Assembly: GCA_024752435.1 (NCBI GenBank)
Contig: CP103026.1
Coordinates: 124,001 to 188,000, forward strand
DNA: 64,000 bases
From: Allantophomopsis cytisporea
Lineage: Eukaryota; Ascomycota; Leotiomycetes; Phacidiales; Phacidiaceae
Reading direction: 5' to 3'
The notes under the pieces: model-generated
What the model was told of the DNA's origin: nothing
The model's input: only the letters and a program-made list of their open reading frames with translations
Databases searched by the model: none
Shown: in pieces, positions 35,146-46,404 of the stretch
Layout of the letters: each line of letters opens with the position of its first letter
How positions within the stretch are numbered: position 1 is the first letter of the stretch
Position numbers and translations under genes: made by a program

Positions 35146-36028
35146 TTTGGCGGAACCTACTACAATACATGGCACTCTCGGTGAAGGAAGAGAGTTCGTG
35201 CAGATGGGTAGATCATTCGACCGGTATGACACCCATGTGAGCACACTTCGTGGCAAAAGAGGTTATGTTCAAGAATTAATAAACATAACATTTCAAGTCG
35301 AGAAGTGTCGCTGCTTTTTGAATTATCTCGTCATGCATGCGAAAATGTATACATTGTTGCACACACTGGGCGTCAGTTGCTACAATATGTGACCTCGATA
35401 ATTCTACGTATCACTTAATCTAAGTGTTTCTTCTAGCCCAAACCCCATCAGCAGTATAGCGATGCAACCAAGAAGACAATTTATTCAGTACTAACATACT
35501 ATAGGTCAGTAGTGAGGCCCAAGCTTCGAACTACGGTACGGTAACGAGTATCCACACGTCAAGCATCTTAGAGTATTTAAATTGGTAACTTTGTGTTGAC
35601 TGAAAGAGTAGTATTTAGTAAACGCTCAGAAATGATGAACATTATCTCAAAAGCATAGCATCATAAATCCGTACGTCCAAATAAACACAATAAGCTCAAA
35701 ACACTGACTACCTATATATTGGGAATGAGTCTCCCTTTTAACATTTAAGAGAAGCAGAACTTGAGCAGTCGATTGAGTTTCTCAAACGAGGCTCTCAATG
35801 GGTAGTTCAATAACCCGGCTGTTAAACTTAAATTTAGGGGGGGCAGTAGCTCGGAGGCTCGAAATCCGTAGTCTGGGGAAAACATCCATATGTGAAACCT
35901 CGCACTAAGATTCCTCCCAAACATGAAAATAGGTTGTCACACACTTATCAGGTTTGCAACGAAGACTTGGGTTCAGCTACTTTTAAAACCTGATGGCCAG
36001 TCAGGTTACTGAAAAGTATCCTTTGAGA
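35146..36028. other. Convergent intergenic region
   Basis: An 883-bp gap between the 3' ends of the arylsulfotransferase-like gene and the MDR gene. A frame at 35036-35392 overlaps the end of the former and is not supported. Confidence 0.55.
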
Positions 36029-37078
36029 TTATGTAAGAGTAATTACAACTTTTCTGGCACTGACACCTTGTTTCTGTCTGTCAAGGCCTTTTTGGACGTC
36101 TTCAAGCCCTTTGCCCACAACGAGTGCTTTTGGATTTGGAATTAGCTTCCCGGATATCAATGCTGATGGAATATAGTCACTCCAAATCTTCTTAGCTACT
36201 TCTGGCTCCTGAGTAACAATCTGTGCCGACGATACACGAGCGACTGTCACATCGCCAAACAGATCATCAGGAGCACTGCCAACGCTTGCAATCTTCCCAC
36301 CGCCAACTGCGTGGAGAACGGATGCACATTGGCGCACCGTCACATCGGATCCAATGGCGTCGTACGCTCCTACGACAATCCTTTCTCTCATGAGGCTTAT
36401 CAAGATGGAGATCACATCTGGGTTGTGATAGTCGACAACTTCAGCTGCGCCTAGGTCCTTACAGTACTTGTAATTGGATGGTGACGCGGTTGCGATCACG
36501 GCATATCCAGCTGCGGCTGCTAATTGAATGACAGAGCTGCCAACTGATGAGGAGCCGGCCCAAAGCAGCAATGTTGGTATTTCCTTAGCGTTCTTAAGGG
36601 GTTTGGAATAACTCAAATCGGTCTGAGGATAATTAAGCCCAAGTGTGATCTTCATAAAAAGTCCGGCCGCGGCTGTCGAAATGGACAAAGGCAAGACTAC
36701 AGCCTCGGTGAAGGATATGCTTTCAGGAATCAAGGAGGTTGTTGCCGCAGTTAAAATAGGATATAGTTGGAAACCTCCGTAAGCAGGACCTTTATTCAAT
36801 CCCAAGGTGTGCGCCATAACTCGTTGGCCAACGTGGAACTTGTTCTTAAGATTCGAACCGACCTCTACCACTTCGCCAGCTACATCTTCGCCCAAAATCG
36901 TTGGATATTTCAAGTTGAAACCACCAGAGGATTGGACTTTCCAATCCACTGGATTGATCGCGACGACATGATTTCTGATGACCAAATCTTCACTACCACA
37001 TTTTGGGAAAGGAGCCTCGGCCACCTCCATTTTGCCTTTTTCAGACAGTATCCAAACTGCATAATTTTTCAGCTGCAT
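36029..37078 (-). CDS. Zinc-free MDR reductase (trans-enoyl reductase/ToxD-like)
   Basis: Intronless, 349 residues. The GroES-like domain shows VVAINPVDWKVQSSGG and YPTILGEDVAGEVVEVG. The NADPH domain has LLLWAGSSSVGSSVIQLAAAAGY. No structural-zinc cysteines are present. The pattern A-I-N-P-V-D-W-K, together with GEDVAGEV and the W-A/G-G-S-S-S-V-G motif, is typical of fungal enoyl reductases such as ToxD and LovC relatives. Some act in trans with polyketide synthases, but many are stand-alone oxidoreductases. No PKS lies in the window, so a general reductase role is more likely. The start is the first ATG and fits the usual length. Confidence 0.92.
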   Translation of the reverse strand: MQLKNYAVWILSEKGKMEVAEAPFPKCGSEDLVIRNHVVAINPVDWKVQSSGGFNLKYPTILGEDVAGEVVEVGSNLKNKFHVGQRVMAHTLGLNKGPAYGGFQLYPILTAATTSLIPESISFTEAVVLPLSISTAAAGLFMKITLGLNYPQTDLSYSKPLKNAKEIPTLLLWAGSSSVGSSVIQLAAAAGYAVIATASPSNYKYCKDLGAAEVVDYHNPDVISILISLMRERIVVGAYDAIGSDVTVRQCASVLHAVGGGKIASVGSAPDDLFGDVTVARVSSAQIVTQEPEVAKKIWSDYIPSALISGKLIPNPKALVVGKGLEDVQKGLDRQKQGVSARKVVITLT

Positions 37079-38607
37079 GTCGTAATAATAGTCTCGGATT
37101 TTTGATTGAAAATTAGGATATCAAAGCAGTTTTTCCGATTCAATAATATCAGAAAACCAAAAACAGAGGAAATGTGTAGATAAATGTGTAGCATGACGTT
37201 CAAAGGCTTTATTCATCTCGGCGAGAAGCGAGAGGCGGGGTCGAGGGCGCCTCAGACCCTGAAAATTGAGGCTCGAGTTGAGCCGGAATCACCTCAACCT
37301 ACCTAGGTACGCTGCATGGATTATGTACTTAGGTATCCACTTATCACTTTGGTACGCATCAAACAACCTTCACCGACTCCAGCGCTCTACGAAACTACGG
37401 CCGCTTAATTATAATGTCCCTCACCTTATGTATTATTAAGCAACTTATATGCTACTTAGTTGATTCGTACGTGAACTTAGGTGTTTTAGGTGCCCGTATA
37501 TATTCCTTTACACGATGTCTTTAAGCTGCTTTACTATCCACACCCTTTTGTTATAACTCTAATTAAACGTGCTTTCTCTATTTACGTTCTAATCGCGTCG
37601 CGAAAGGAGCAGTAAATGCCGAAGGATCTGGAGAAACCTCAAGTGGATAATGACGCGTGAACACGAGGTGAGTACGCTTGTAGACATACTTTACATGAGA
37701 CTCGTTGATTACCGTGAACGAGCTTCACTCTATTCCTCAGTCTCAATTCCAAGTGTCAAATACTCGAGTCCTACCCTACCTCCTCTCCAAGCAATACCAA
37801 GAAAATCTAATATAATAGAGGAAGCCTGAGCCCGTAATTCGACGTGTTGAATTACCCATCGTTAGACTTGCCCTACTCACTTACTCCACCTGGTCTCATC
37901 CAAATTGCCCGTCCTCAAACTGTACTGCTTACACTTTGTTTTGGTGAGGTATTTAATATTAAGCAGCAATCTGTGATAGATGCGAGTCTTCGATTCGAGA
38001 AAGTGAGAGCATCTGCCAAAGAGATCTGAGGCTTGAGTATGGCAGAGCGATCGCTATTCCCTCTCCCTCTCAGTCTATGATCGTATGCTATCATATCAGT
38101 GGAATCATGAAATATGACTCAAATAGTGGTGTGCATTCCAAACCTTTGGTAGATGGATTAGCATCACCATTTAAGTGATGCTTGCAGGTATGCTACTGAT
38201 CATCATGAGTTCCTTACTGATCTTCCTTCTGAAAATTATGATAAGAAACGAAAAGCTGGAAAAGGAGTCACAAAGTGGTGCACAACAGCTACGACAGGAG
38301 CATACGATTATGTACTAGTACTTGTCCCACATATGGTACTGAGACTCATAAAGTATGCAGTAAGCCAACTATAGATCAGCAACAGCTGGATCTTCTCAAT
38401 CGTAGTATTTAGAGCGACCTTGAAAACCTAGCTTTTAGAAGCCCCATATTACATTGGTTATCTTTTGTGAGCAAAGCTAAAAGCTACGGCTTACTCATTA
38501 TATTGGCTCTCTTGATACTAAGTAGACAAGTAGGCTATTCGCTTCGCATATCAGACAGAAATCAAATTTGTATGGTTTTCAGGGCAACATAATCTCGCCT
38601 ATAATAG
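37079..38607. other. Gene-free stretch
   Basis: A 1.5-kb AT-rich region. A frame at 37844-38029 and scattered coding-like words around 38190-38290 do not connect into a protein. It may be eroded sequence. Confidence 0.5.
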
Positions 38608-39733
38608 TTACTTTCGCAAGCTAAGCTCCCGCAACATCTCAAACTGAGTTTGAGTGACTTGAATACAAAGATCTTCCGGCTTTCCATCTTGTGCGTCTGA
38701 AATCATTTTGAGATACTCTCCACGGTCTAAGTTGGCGAACACCACCGGTAGATATCTTTGACGAACTAAGTAATCAGTCATCAAGACTCTGCCAAGTCTA
38801 CCGTTTCCATCTAAGAACGGATGAATGTGAACGAAGTAGATATATAGCTGAGTTGCTAAGGTGGCTACACTGTTTATATGTCGTTCTAATAGTCTGTACT
38901 TGTTATTTTTCACCCTTTTATCCGCGAAGCGTTATAGATAAAAAGTTTACTTTTGACTGGATGAAGAATCTTTTCGGTGCGGTTACGATCGCGCCATTCG
39001 ACATAGCGATCCATGCAAGCAGAAACTTCTTGAGGATATGGGAAGATGCGCATTGGGTTGGATCTGACGGAGATGGGAGCTGAGCGGTAATCCCCAATTT
39101 ATGTGCGTTTACCCCAGCTGGAAGCATATAAAGTCTCCGCACCGGTCCCCTGGAGCATTATCATAGAAAGCTTCTTGGTTTCTGCAATAGGTAGACTAAT
39201 TGTGCCGGGATTGGTGAGGCCAACTTCGGTGATATAGCGACTAAGGAGAATTTGATCTCGAAGCTCAGCGACTTGGCTCACGTTCTTGCCAGGGAAAAGT
39301 TCTTGTGGGGTAGGTAATTTGAACTTCGCAACTTCATCAGCTGACATTAACTGCAGAGAATCCATATTGCAGAATAGTTGTTTGTCGAGTTCGTCAGAGA
39401 TGGCTGCTGCGTCGCCGACGTGAAGAGGATTCTGCTCGATGGATGTACTTAGTTGAGCATATTCAATAACCAGGGCTCGAACTATAGATGTCTTCGTCTC
39501 AGCAGACTGTGGATGCCATTTTTTCAGCCCATCGATTGAAGTGAGTCTGCTTCAAGTCTAACTGAGCCCGTAGGTACGGTTCAATATTTCCAGCCTTGAA
39601 GAAAGTTTTCCCAAACTTTACCAGACGCTGCTATATTATCGTACTCTGGGGAATTGGTCTTGAGGTTTGCGAATGCTTGACGGTAGACGGAATTAAGTAA
39701 ATCGACAAGAGGCTTGGTGGCATACCAACGCAT
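38608..39733 (-). pseudogene. Fic-domain protein, disabled
   Basis: Reading from 39733 the translation begins MRWYATKPLVDLLNSVY. It shifts frame at about 39600-39612 into AGNIEPYLRAQLDLKQTHF, and shifts again at a homopolymer near 39519-39524 into WHPQSAETKTSIVRALVIEYA. It then continues through SADEVAKFKLPTPQEL and GTGAETLYASSWGKRT to an in-frame TAA at 39101-39099. The same frame goes on with IGDYRSAPISVRSNPMRIF and a normal 65-nt intron (38950-38886). It ends with HINSVATLATQLY and the full Fic active-site motif HPFLDGNGRLGR. Fic enzymes transfer AMP or related groups to proteins. The catalytic part is preserved in sequence but cut off from the N-terminus, so the gene is probably dead unless the breaks are assembly errors. 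Confidence 0.82.
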
Positions 39734-40789
39734 GATTTGTGAGTTGGTACGAGAAGCAGAACTTCCTCTCCGCCTTGAAAGTAGTATTTGACGAAGAATC
39801 TGCGCAAAAATAAGGCATCTTGTTTGCTAAAGTCAAAGTTGTTGTGAAGCAAAGAAGTGGAAACAGAGTAGCTTGGGGCGTGACCTGAAAAGGTCTTACT
39901 ACTGGCTTTCCAGATACTCGATTACAAGGTACCTAGATCTGGGTCTAACGTCGCAATGTACGTGGTTCCTGTCTAAGACACGTCACAGCCACATTTTATG
40001 AGGTTATGTACCTTACCTGCTTTGTAGGTAATTATTGATTAGATAAGGCACCTTAAGTATTCGTAAAAGTTGGAGATCTCCCTCCCCTTTCCTCACTCGT
40101 AAAATGAATAATTATTGATATGGCCTATCTTGACTTTTTGTGGTTCTTCAAGTGGCCAAGAGTATACAGACACGCTGTCTAACATAGCCAATCTGGTCTT
40201 TACAATAAAATCACAAGATTAGTATGAGGAGTATTACCTGATTTTAGCTAACTGTTGATTACCCTAAGTATTGGATTCTTTCTTAAGCCCCTTTAGGTAA
40301 ATATTACGGTTATATTAGCCCCGATTTATACTCGATAGATAACAAAATGTCACTAGTACAAGCATTACTCTTAATCTGATTATCTCCACGCTCTATTCCA
40401 GCATCAAAGCAAATGATGGACAAGAATCGATATATGTGCTCATCAAAATATACAATATATGTTTCTTGTACCTCACCATGTTTTCTTGCAGATCATACGC
40501 ACCATATTAATCTCAGCCTATAGTCCATAATCAAATAATCAGTTGTGATATGGAACTTATTGATGAGAGATGAACCTTCACGAAACACTGCTCTGGTAAC
40601 GACGAAATCAGAGATATTGTATATTATGATAGAAACTAAGAGGCTAAGACTGGATATAAATTACTACGCAATTGTAATGGAAAGCAAAGATATCGACGCT
40701 AAAACGAAAGACAAGACAAAAACTTTTAAACTATAAACATTTTCTCATTTTTACCACCCTTCTATATCCCTTTCACCTGTGATTTTCTA
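39734..40789. other. Gene-free stretch
   Basis: AT-rich, about 1 kb. The frame 39631-39852 (-) covers the N-terminal part of the Fic relic in another phase. A frame at 40545-40736 is unsupported. Confidence 0.55.
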
Positions 40790-42124
40790 TCACACCAAGT
40801 CCAAGAAATACTCGAACGACTCCTGTGCCTCAGCCGTCATCTTCTTAATATCACCCTGCCAGATCTTCTCGAATCGATCATGCGCCTCAGCTGCAATCTT
40901 CTTAACGTCGGAACCAGCATCCTGAGTCTGCCACTCGTAAAGCTCTCCAGTGCGACGACTGCTAGAGACGAGCCACTGGGTTCTTGGTCGACGGGTCTGG
41001 TCAAACGCGAGGAAAGCAGCGCGAAGTCCCGCAGGTGATCTCGCGGCAGGGTTTGCGAGCAGCTCAGACAGCACGGCGGAGTCCTCGATTGCAAAGCCGG
41101 CGCCGGAGCCGTGGTGGGGGCTGGTTGCATGGGCGGCATCGCCGATGATGCATACCTTGCCCTTGGCATAGAAAGGTGCTGGGTGGTCTTTCATGTCGAA
41201 GATGGCCCAGATGTCGACTTCGTCGTTGAGCAGGCTGAGAATGTGGGTGACGGTCTTGCCCCAGCCCGCGAAGTCGCGGAGGGCATCTTCCCTGTGAGAT
41301 GGACGTGTGGACTTGTGTAAGTCTGGCCAGCCTTCCTTGGTGGTGCTAAATGCGACCACGTTCAAGGTTTCGCCCTTGTCGATAGGGAAAGTCAAGACAT
41401 GGTGATCGGGTCCAAGGTGCATCTTGGAATTGACGGCCATATCTTCGCCCAACTCTGCAATGGCCTTGTCCATTGGAATGAGACCGCGGTAGGCGTATTT
41501 GTAGGTGTAGTTGGCATGACTCTCAGGCTTGTCGGCGCCCAAGATCGATTGACGAACATGACTCTTGACACCATCTGCTCCGACTACAGCGTCTGCTGTG
41601 GCACTCGTGCCGTCTGCAAAATAAAGGGTGACTGGTCCTTTGCCATCAGCTTCCTCCACTCGTTCCACTCTCTTGCGGAATAGAGCAATGTCTTTAGGCA
41701 AGTACTTGACCATTTCATCCAAGAAATGAGCGCGATGCACACTGTTCGAACCCTCGTCATTCCAAAGCGAGAAGAGAGGCTTAGGTGGTTGAGTCTCATC
41801 TTCAGGGTTGTGATAACCATCCAAGAAATCAAAGTACAGTCCCTTGCGACCCGACTTTGGATCGGCGCATTTTGATTCCCAGGAATTGTGTGTTGCTACC
41901 GCTTGGAAGGCAGTATAGACGTCGGGATTGCATGCTTTCATGGCTCGGATGGAGTTGGGAGCAAAAGCAACACCGGCTCCGATTTCAGCAAAGTTGTGGC
42001 CCTGCTCATAAATCTTGCATGGGACGCCTCTCTGGATGAGACCCAAAGCCAGAGTCACTCCAGCGATACCTCCTCCAACGATTGCGATTCCTCCATGTGG
42101 ATACTCAGACTTGATTTCAGCCAT
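40790..42124 (-). CDS. FAD-dependent monooxygenase, salicylate hydroxylase-like
   Basis: Intronless. Starting at 42124 gives 444 residues (MAEIKSEYPHGG...), the usual size of this family. The frame stays open to an ATG at 42256, but that 44-residue extension is encoded by an imperfect tandem repeat and is probably 5' leader. Flavin signatures are present: IVGGGIAGVTLALGL (FAD Rossmann motif, about 15-29), VVGADGVKSHVR (DG motif, about 185) and CIIGDAAHATSPHHGSGAG (GD motif, about 328). Class A flavoprotein hydroxylases of this type use NADH or NADPH and O2 to hydroxylate small aromatic acids, such as salicylate to catechol. The substrate is inferred only at subfamily level. No neighbour encodes a ring-cleaving dioxygenase. 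Confidence 0.93.
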   Translation of the reverse strand: MAEIKSEYPHGGIAIVGGGIAGVTLALGLIQRGVPCKIYEQGHNFAEIGAGVAFAPNSIRAMKACNPDVYTAFQAVATHNSWESKCADPKSGRKGLYFDFLDGYHNPEDETQPPKPLFSLWNDEGSNSVHRAHFLDEMVKYLPKDIALFRKRVERVEEADGKGPVTLYFADGTSATADAVVGADGVKSHVRQSILGADKPESHANYTYKYAYRGLIPMDKAIAELGEDMAVNSKMHLGPDHHVLTFPIDKGETLNVVAFSTTKEGWPDLHKSTRPSHREDALRDFAGWGKTVTHILSLLNDEVDIWAIFDMKDHPAPFYAKGKVCIIGDAAHATSPHHGSGAGFAIEDSAVLSELLANPAARSPAGLRAAFLAFDQTRRPRTQWLVSSSRRTGELYEWQTQDAGSDVKKIAAEAHDRFEKIWQGDIKKMTAEAQESFEYFLDLV

Positions 42125-42260
42125 GGCTATAAACTTTTTGATTGGACAAATAGGATTTTGTGTAGTTATAAACTGCTTGATTGGAGAAGTAGGATTTTGT
42201 GTAGAACTGATGAGTTGCTTGAGTGGATAAGTAAATATGATGAACTTGTTGAACAAAAAA
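42125..42260 (-). repeat. Imperfect tandem repeat in the monooxygenase 5' leader
   Basis: Around 42125-42240, 2-3 copies of a unit of about 35-40 nt repeat the word TTGATTGGA..AGTAGGATTTTGTGTAG. The unit is seen at 42139, at 42177 and, more diverged, at 42212. On the minus strand this yields the translation pattern QNP-x-x-PIKQFI. It explains why the open frame extends upstream of the conserved start. Confidence 0.7.
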
Positions 42261-44180
42261 GAAGAATCCTGTGAGAAAGTGATCAGTATATATATTCAAA
42301 TGGTGAGGCCTACGATCTTTACGCACGGGTAGAGATATCGATCCTCTTGACCGGCAACTTCCTCGCAGACAATTGATCAAAATAGTTCAAGCTGCAATCA
42401 GTATGCAATATCCACTCTGGTTCGCGAATATACCCTGTAATGCCGAAAATGTGATACGGGGGAATCTTACAGTATATCCAGGTACCATGAAATGCCTTAT
42501 GTCATCGGCATGCGTTTGTTAATGTGGGGCAGCCAACGTCATGCATGGATCAACCGGCATACAGAATTGATTATTACCAGAGGCTCTGGCGGCTGAGGGC
42601 TCGGGTCGCGAATGCGCGCGAGAGGCGAAGAGGCGAAGAGGTCTAATCGGTAGCACGGCACTCTCAGTCGCGGCGGTTGGTTCTGGAAGATCATACCGGA
42701 ACTCGCATAGTTCCGAATGCCGTTCATGTGTCAGTGACATGTCCTGCATCTAGAATTGCCTGCCCAATGGAGGAAACGGAGGCAGAACACTTCAACATAA
42801 CAGCATCAGCTAGGCAATAATATTATAACAAATAAATAAATAGCTGTCAATAGGATGGATTGGTCTGTAGGATTGATTCAAATTGATGACTCACTAAGAC
42901 ATTCCCGTAAAGCCCCTGAGCAACGGGAGGTCCAAAATCTTTAGGCGGAACCTTCGGTAGTATTCAGTCACAGACCAATCACAGTTACATTGGCACGAAC
43001 AGTCATTGTTATTGCATTCTATTGTGGAGGCATCAATCCCTCTCAAGACATTGAAACAAACGCCTCCCAACTACATATTGCTGCTCTTACATACATATGC
43101 ATTGTAGGACTCATACGCGTGGTACGTACGCGCTGGACGCTTCCGCTGTTCATATAAGTCAATTTCACTTGACAATCTTTTTCTCTTCCTTGTAACTAAT
43201 CCACATACACAGCAAGGTGACCCGGTAATCTGTTCACGTGGAAGTTTGTTCCCCACTGTGCAAGTGACAGTTTCTTGGAAGGATGAACGTTCAATTCCAT
43301 AATAACTTGTCCAGAGAGATTATATAAGTTGAATACAATCACTCTACCCTGTACTTATCTTGATATTCATTCACATATTCTACATCGTATGATAGCCGAC
43401 GTTTATACGCTATACTTTATGATTCGAGACGTTCAAGACTCTCGGTATTCTCGGTACTCTCGGGAATAAAAGTCTATATTTCCTGACCAAGGTGAGATTT
43501 GCCTAAAGCTCTATGCTGGCTGCAGTTCGCCAAGAGTGCCAAGTTCAAACAAGCATTGACTTGCAACCTACCACAGAAGGTAACAGCGGTAAGCTTAATT
43601 TAGAGAGTTGAGGGGATTGTGGCGTCAGTCGGAACGGTAGTGTAGGATCAGTTGATCAATCATATCGAAGTATTTCGATGACAGAAGAGTCCGATTCGCT
43701 CGCTCAGTTCTGGGTTGTAATACCGTCCGGACACTAAAAGCCGACCCGTCTTTAAGCTGACAGGTCGTCATGTCTTCGTGCCATGTTACCGGAAGATTTC
43801 CATAGTAGAATAGCCTGCAAGAATGTTACAAACATTGATAACCCCTACCTATAATGAATACAACCGCAGATTGACTGAACCGCCCCCGCAAAATGAAGAA
43901 GCGAAGCCTTATTCGCCATGTGCAGTTTACAGAACGCACAGTATCAACGTAGAGAATACTCAATTATTGGGGGCTCTGTCAGAATATAGTTGATAAAGAA
44001 CTTCACAAGCCATTTGACAATCCGCCCCTTGATGATTTATACGCAAATCTCATGATGGTTGCATTCAATGTTACCCTCACATGCATATTCTAGGCAACAG
44101 AGCGGTTCCTGTTCGCAGGGCTGTCTTGCTAGCGTTTTTGTAAACCCCATAATGGGAGGGGCCATTCTTCATTGAACATG
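42261..44180. other. Gene-free stretch
   Basis: Nearly 2 kb with only short frames (for example 42519-42749, -). Nothing recognised. It contains the upstream region of the monooxygenase. Confidence 0.5.
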
Positions 44181-44199
44181 CTAGTGAATGTCTTCATGC

Positions 44200-45120
44200 C
44201 ACATCGAACCATTCGTTTGATGCCCACCCCACAGATCACCATGTCGATGGTCTATGCGTTAATAATGGACATGTTCCCGTCAGACAAATCGCATGTATAT
44301 TTTTAGTTCTTCGGCTTGACGGTTGCAACGGCCCTGTCTATAACTCGTCCGAGGCCGACGTTGTTCCTAAAGGCCTTGGAGATATATACCCATGATTCCG
44401 AAGTACTATCGGTGAATGACTGCATCTTACAGACGAAGGTAAGGAATATAGGGAAATCAGAATTCGATGAAGGCCGAAAATACGCACATAGTGGATGCTT
44501 TTCAAGCTTTCCAACAAGCCAGCATGGAAGAATCACACTCCAGCTTACTGTTCAATATGCCTTAACCACTTCCCAGGAAGTATTGCCCACGCCAGTTGTC
44601 TCGTGATTGGTCCTCTTCGTTACGGATGTCTGCTTCGCGTCTTGGACTGGGGTATGTTCCCGGCACTCGGTAAGCTGGCATCTTTGTAACGGCTTTCGGC
44701 CTCGCCCAAAGCATTGGGACCATGATCACTAGGGTCGGGTTGATCTTTAGCCTTTACTGTGGTTGAACCTGGAATCAATGTTGGCATCTCGGATGGTCTT
44801 GGCGAGTTACAGGGGTCACTGGATTTTCTGACTTCACAACCACGCGGTCAAAAATTCTCAACTCAACACGATCCCGTACTTATGAAATCCTGCTATGTTT
44901 GGAGACTATTGTGGTCTTTTCTGTATGTTTTTAGGGTCAGATTCCGTTGATGTCTGCTGCTGACCCCGGTTAAAGCTGAGGCTATCTCGCTCGATAACAT
45001 TCATTCCAGGTTTGACCACAGTGCTGCGTACATCCCAATACAGGATGAGCATGAATGGTGCTTTGGCAGATCACGACGTCAATCCCACGTGCTTACTGTC
45101 GCACTTTCCCTCCTCTTCTT
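44200..45120 (+). pseudogene. Probable MFS transporter relic
   Basis: The segment starting at 44241 reads MSMVYALIMDMFPSDKS, a good match to the conserved helix-4/5 region of fungal MFS transporters (A-x-I-x-D-x-F-P-S-x-x-R). A TAG at 44304-44306 sits where YFWFFGL-like sequence would be expected, and the frame goes on with GLTVATALSITRPRP. Further downstream the sequence keeps coding-like base composition up to about 45.1 kb, but every frame is interrupted and I cannot align it confidently. The assignment rests on one block only. Confidence 0.4.
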
Positions 45121-46404
45121 TTTTTCGGTGCGAGCTACCCGACCTCTGGCATTTGTATTCCGCAACAAGAGGATAGAGTTCGATGAAGTCTTCGAAGAAG
45201 CATGTATCGCAATTTTTTACCTTCTTCGGGGGAATCTTGTTATTGTGAGAAGCTTATGTATGGAACTTATTAACATTATGATTAATGAACTTGCACTATC
45301 AGGGCATTTCATACTATTTATCGCAACACATATGATTTAGTCAATACGTGTAATGGAATCGTGTCTCCATACTCATGGCGGATTGTTAAATAGAGAGAGA
45401 AGCTCTCAAAACTGTGCTTTGGATTTATAATATTAAGAGCGCGAGAACAAAGTGTATACTGCCTTATTAGGAACTACTTACTTTGAATATAAAAACTCTA
45501 TTAATACTTTTACTATACCCTAGCCTTAGATATTTCAATATATTCTGAAAGTATAATTATCTGCTACTTTATCTTCTACTATAAACTCAAGTAGCATAGC
45601 GATTTCTATGGGTCTTATTATCAATATATAAATAAGTAGATTAGTTAAAGCTATCACTACTACTACTATCCTACGATTGTAACGTTCTCCGTTTTAGAAA
45701 GCGGCGTTAAAGATTAAGGACCTTAGCTCTACCTACTTTAGAACCTAGCATTCATTTCCGGCTATTACTGTATAGGTAATGTAGTTAATAGTGAAAGCAA
45801 ACAAATGTACTAACGATCTTTTACCGCCTTTCCTATATAGCGAAACAAATTAATTCAAGTATACTCAGTGATTTTGTACCTATTTATTTGGCGGGTCAGA
45901 TGAATATAGATTTACATCGTATTGTACAATAGAGCTTCTTACATCCTCAATCCATTGTCTCAAGTAGTCGGAGCATTTAAACACTCTATTTCAATTTAGT
46001 CTTCGATTAGCCACCTGGATTCTACCGCTGCCGCTCACTTGTTCGCGCCATTTTAATGGGCTCTAGTCTACCCTACACGTACTAGGGAGAGGAGCGTGTA
46101 GTACAACTTTATTGATCAACCAATCAGTGAGTAGCCATCGTCGCCCTTTTGAATATCACCTATTCTATGTCAATCTATAGTTTTCATCTCCTCCCAATTA
46201 TGTGCCTGTTGTACTACTAATACCTCTACGCTTCCAGTCCTTCTCGCAATATGAGTGCAAAACTATATCAACACTCATGAGTTATTTTGATGCAATCAAT
46301 CTTCGAGTTGATCTACATAGCATTTTGTCCGTCAGATAAGTAGCTGTTCTGCCACTTTCTCGAGTGAATAATAACTCAATGGAAAGCCGTACTTGTTGAT
46401 AAGA
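45121..46404. other. Very AT-rich gene-free stretch
   Basis: TA-rich sequence with dense stops, especially 45,400-45,900 (words like CTACTACTACTATC and TTAATAC). It resembles sequence eroded by C-to-T mutation. No gene found. Confidence 0.55.

Noticed and set aside
42117..42380. Minus-strand frame overlapping the monooxygenase leader
   Set aside because: Arises from the leader tandem repeat; no protein features.
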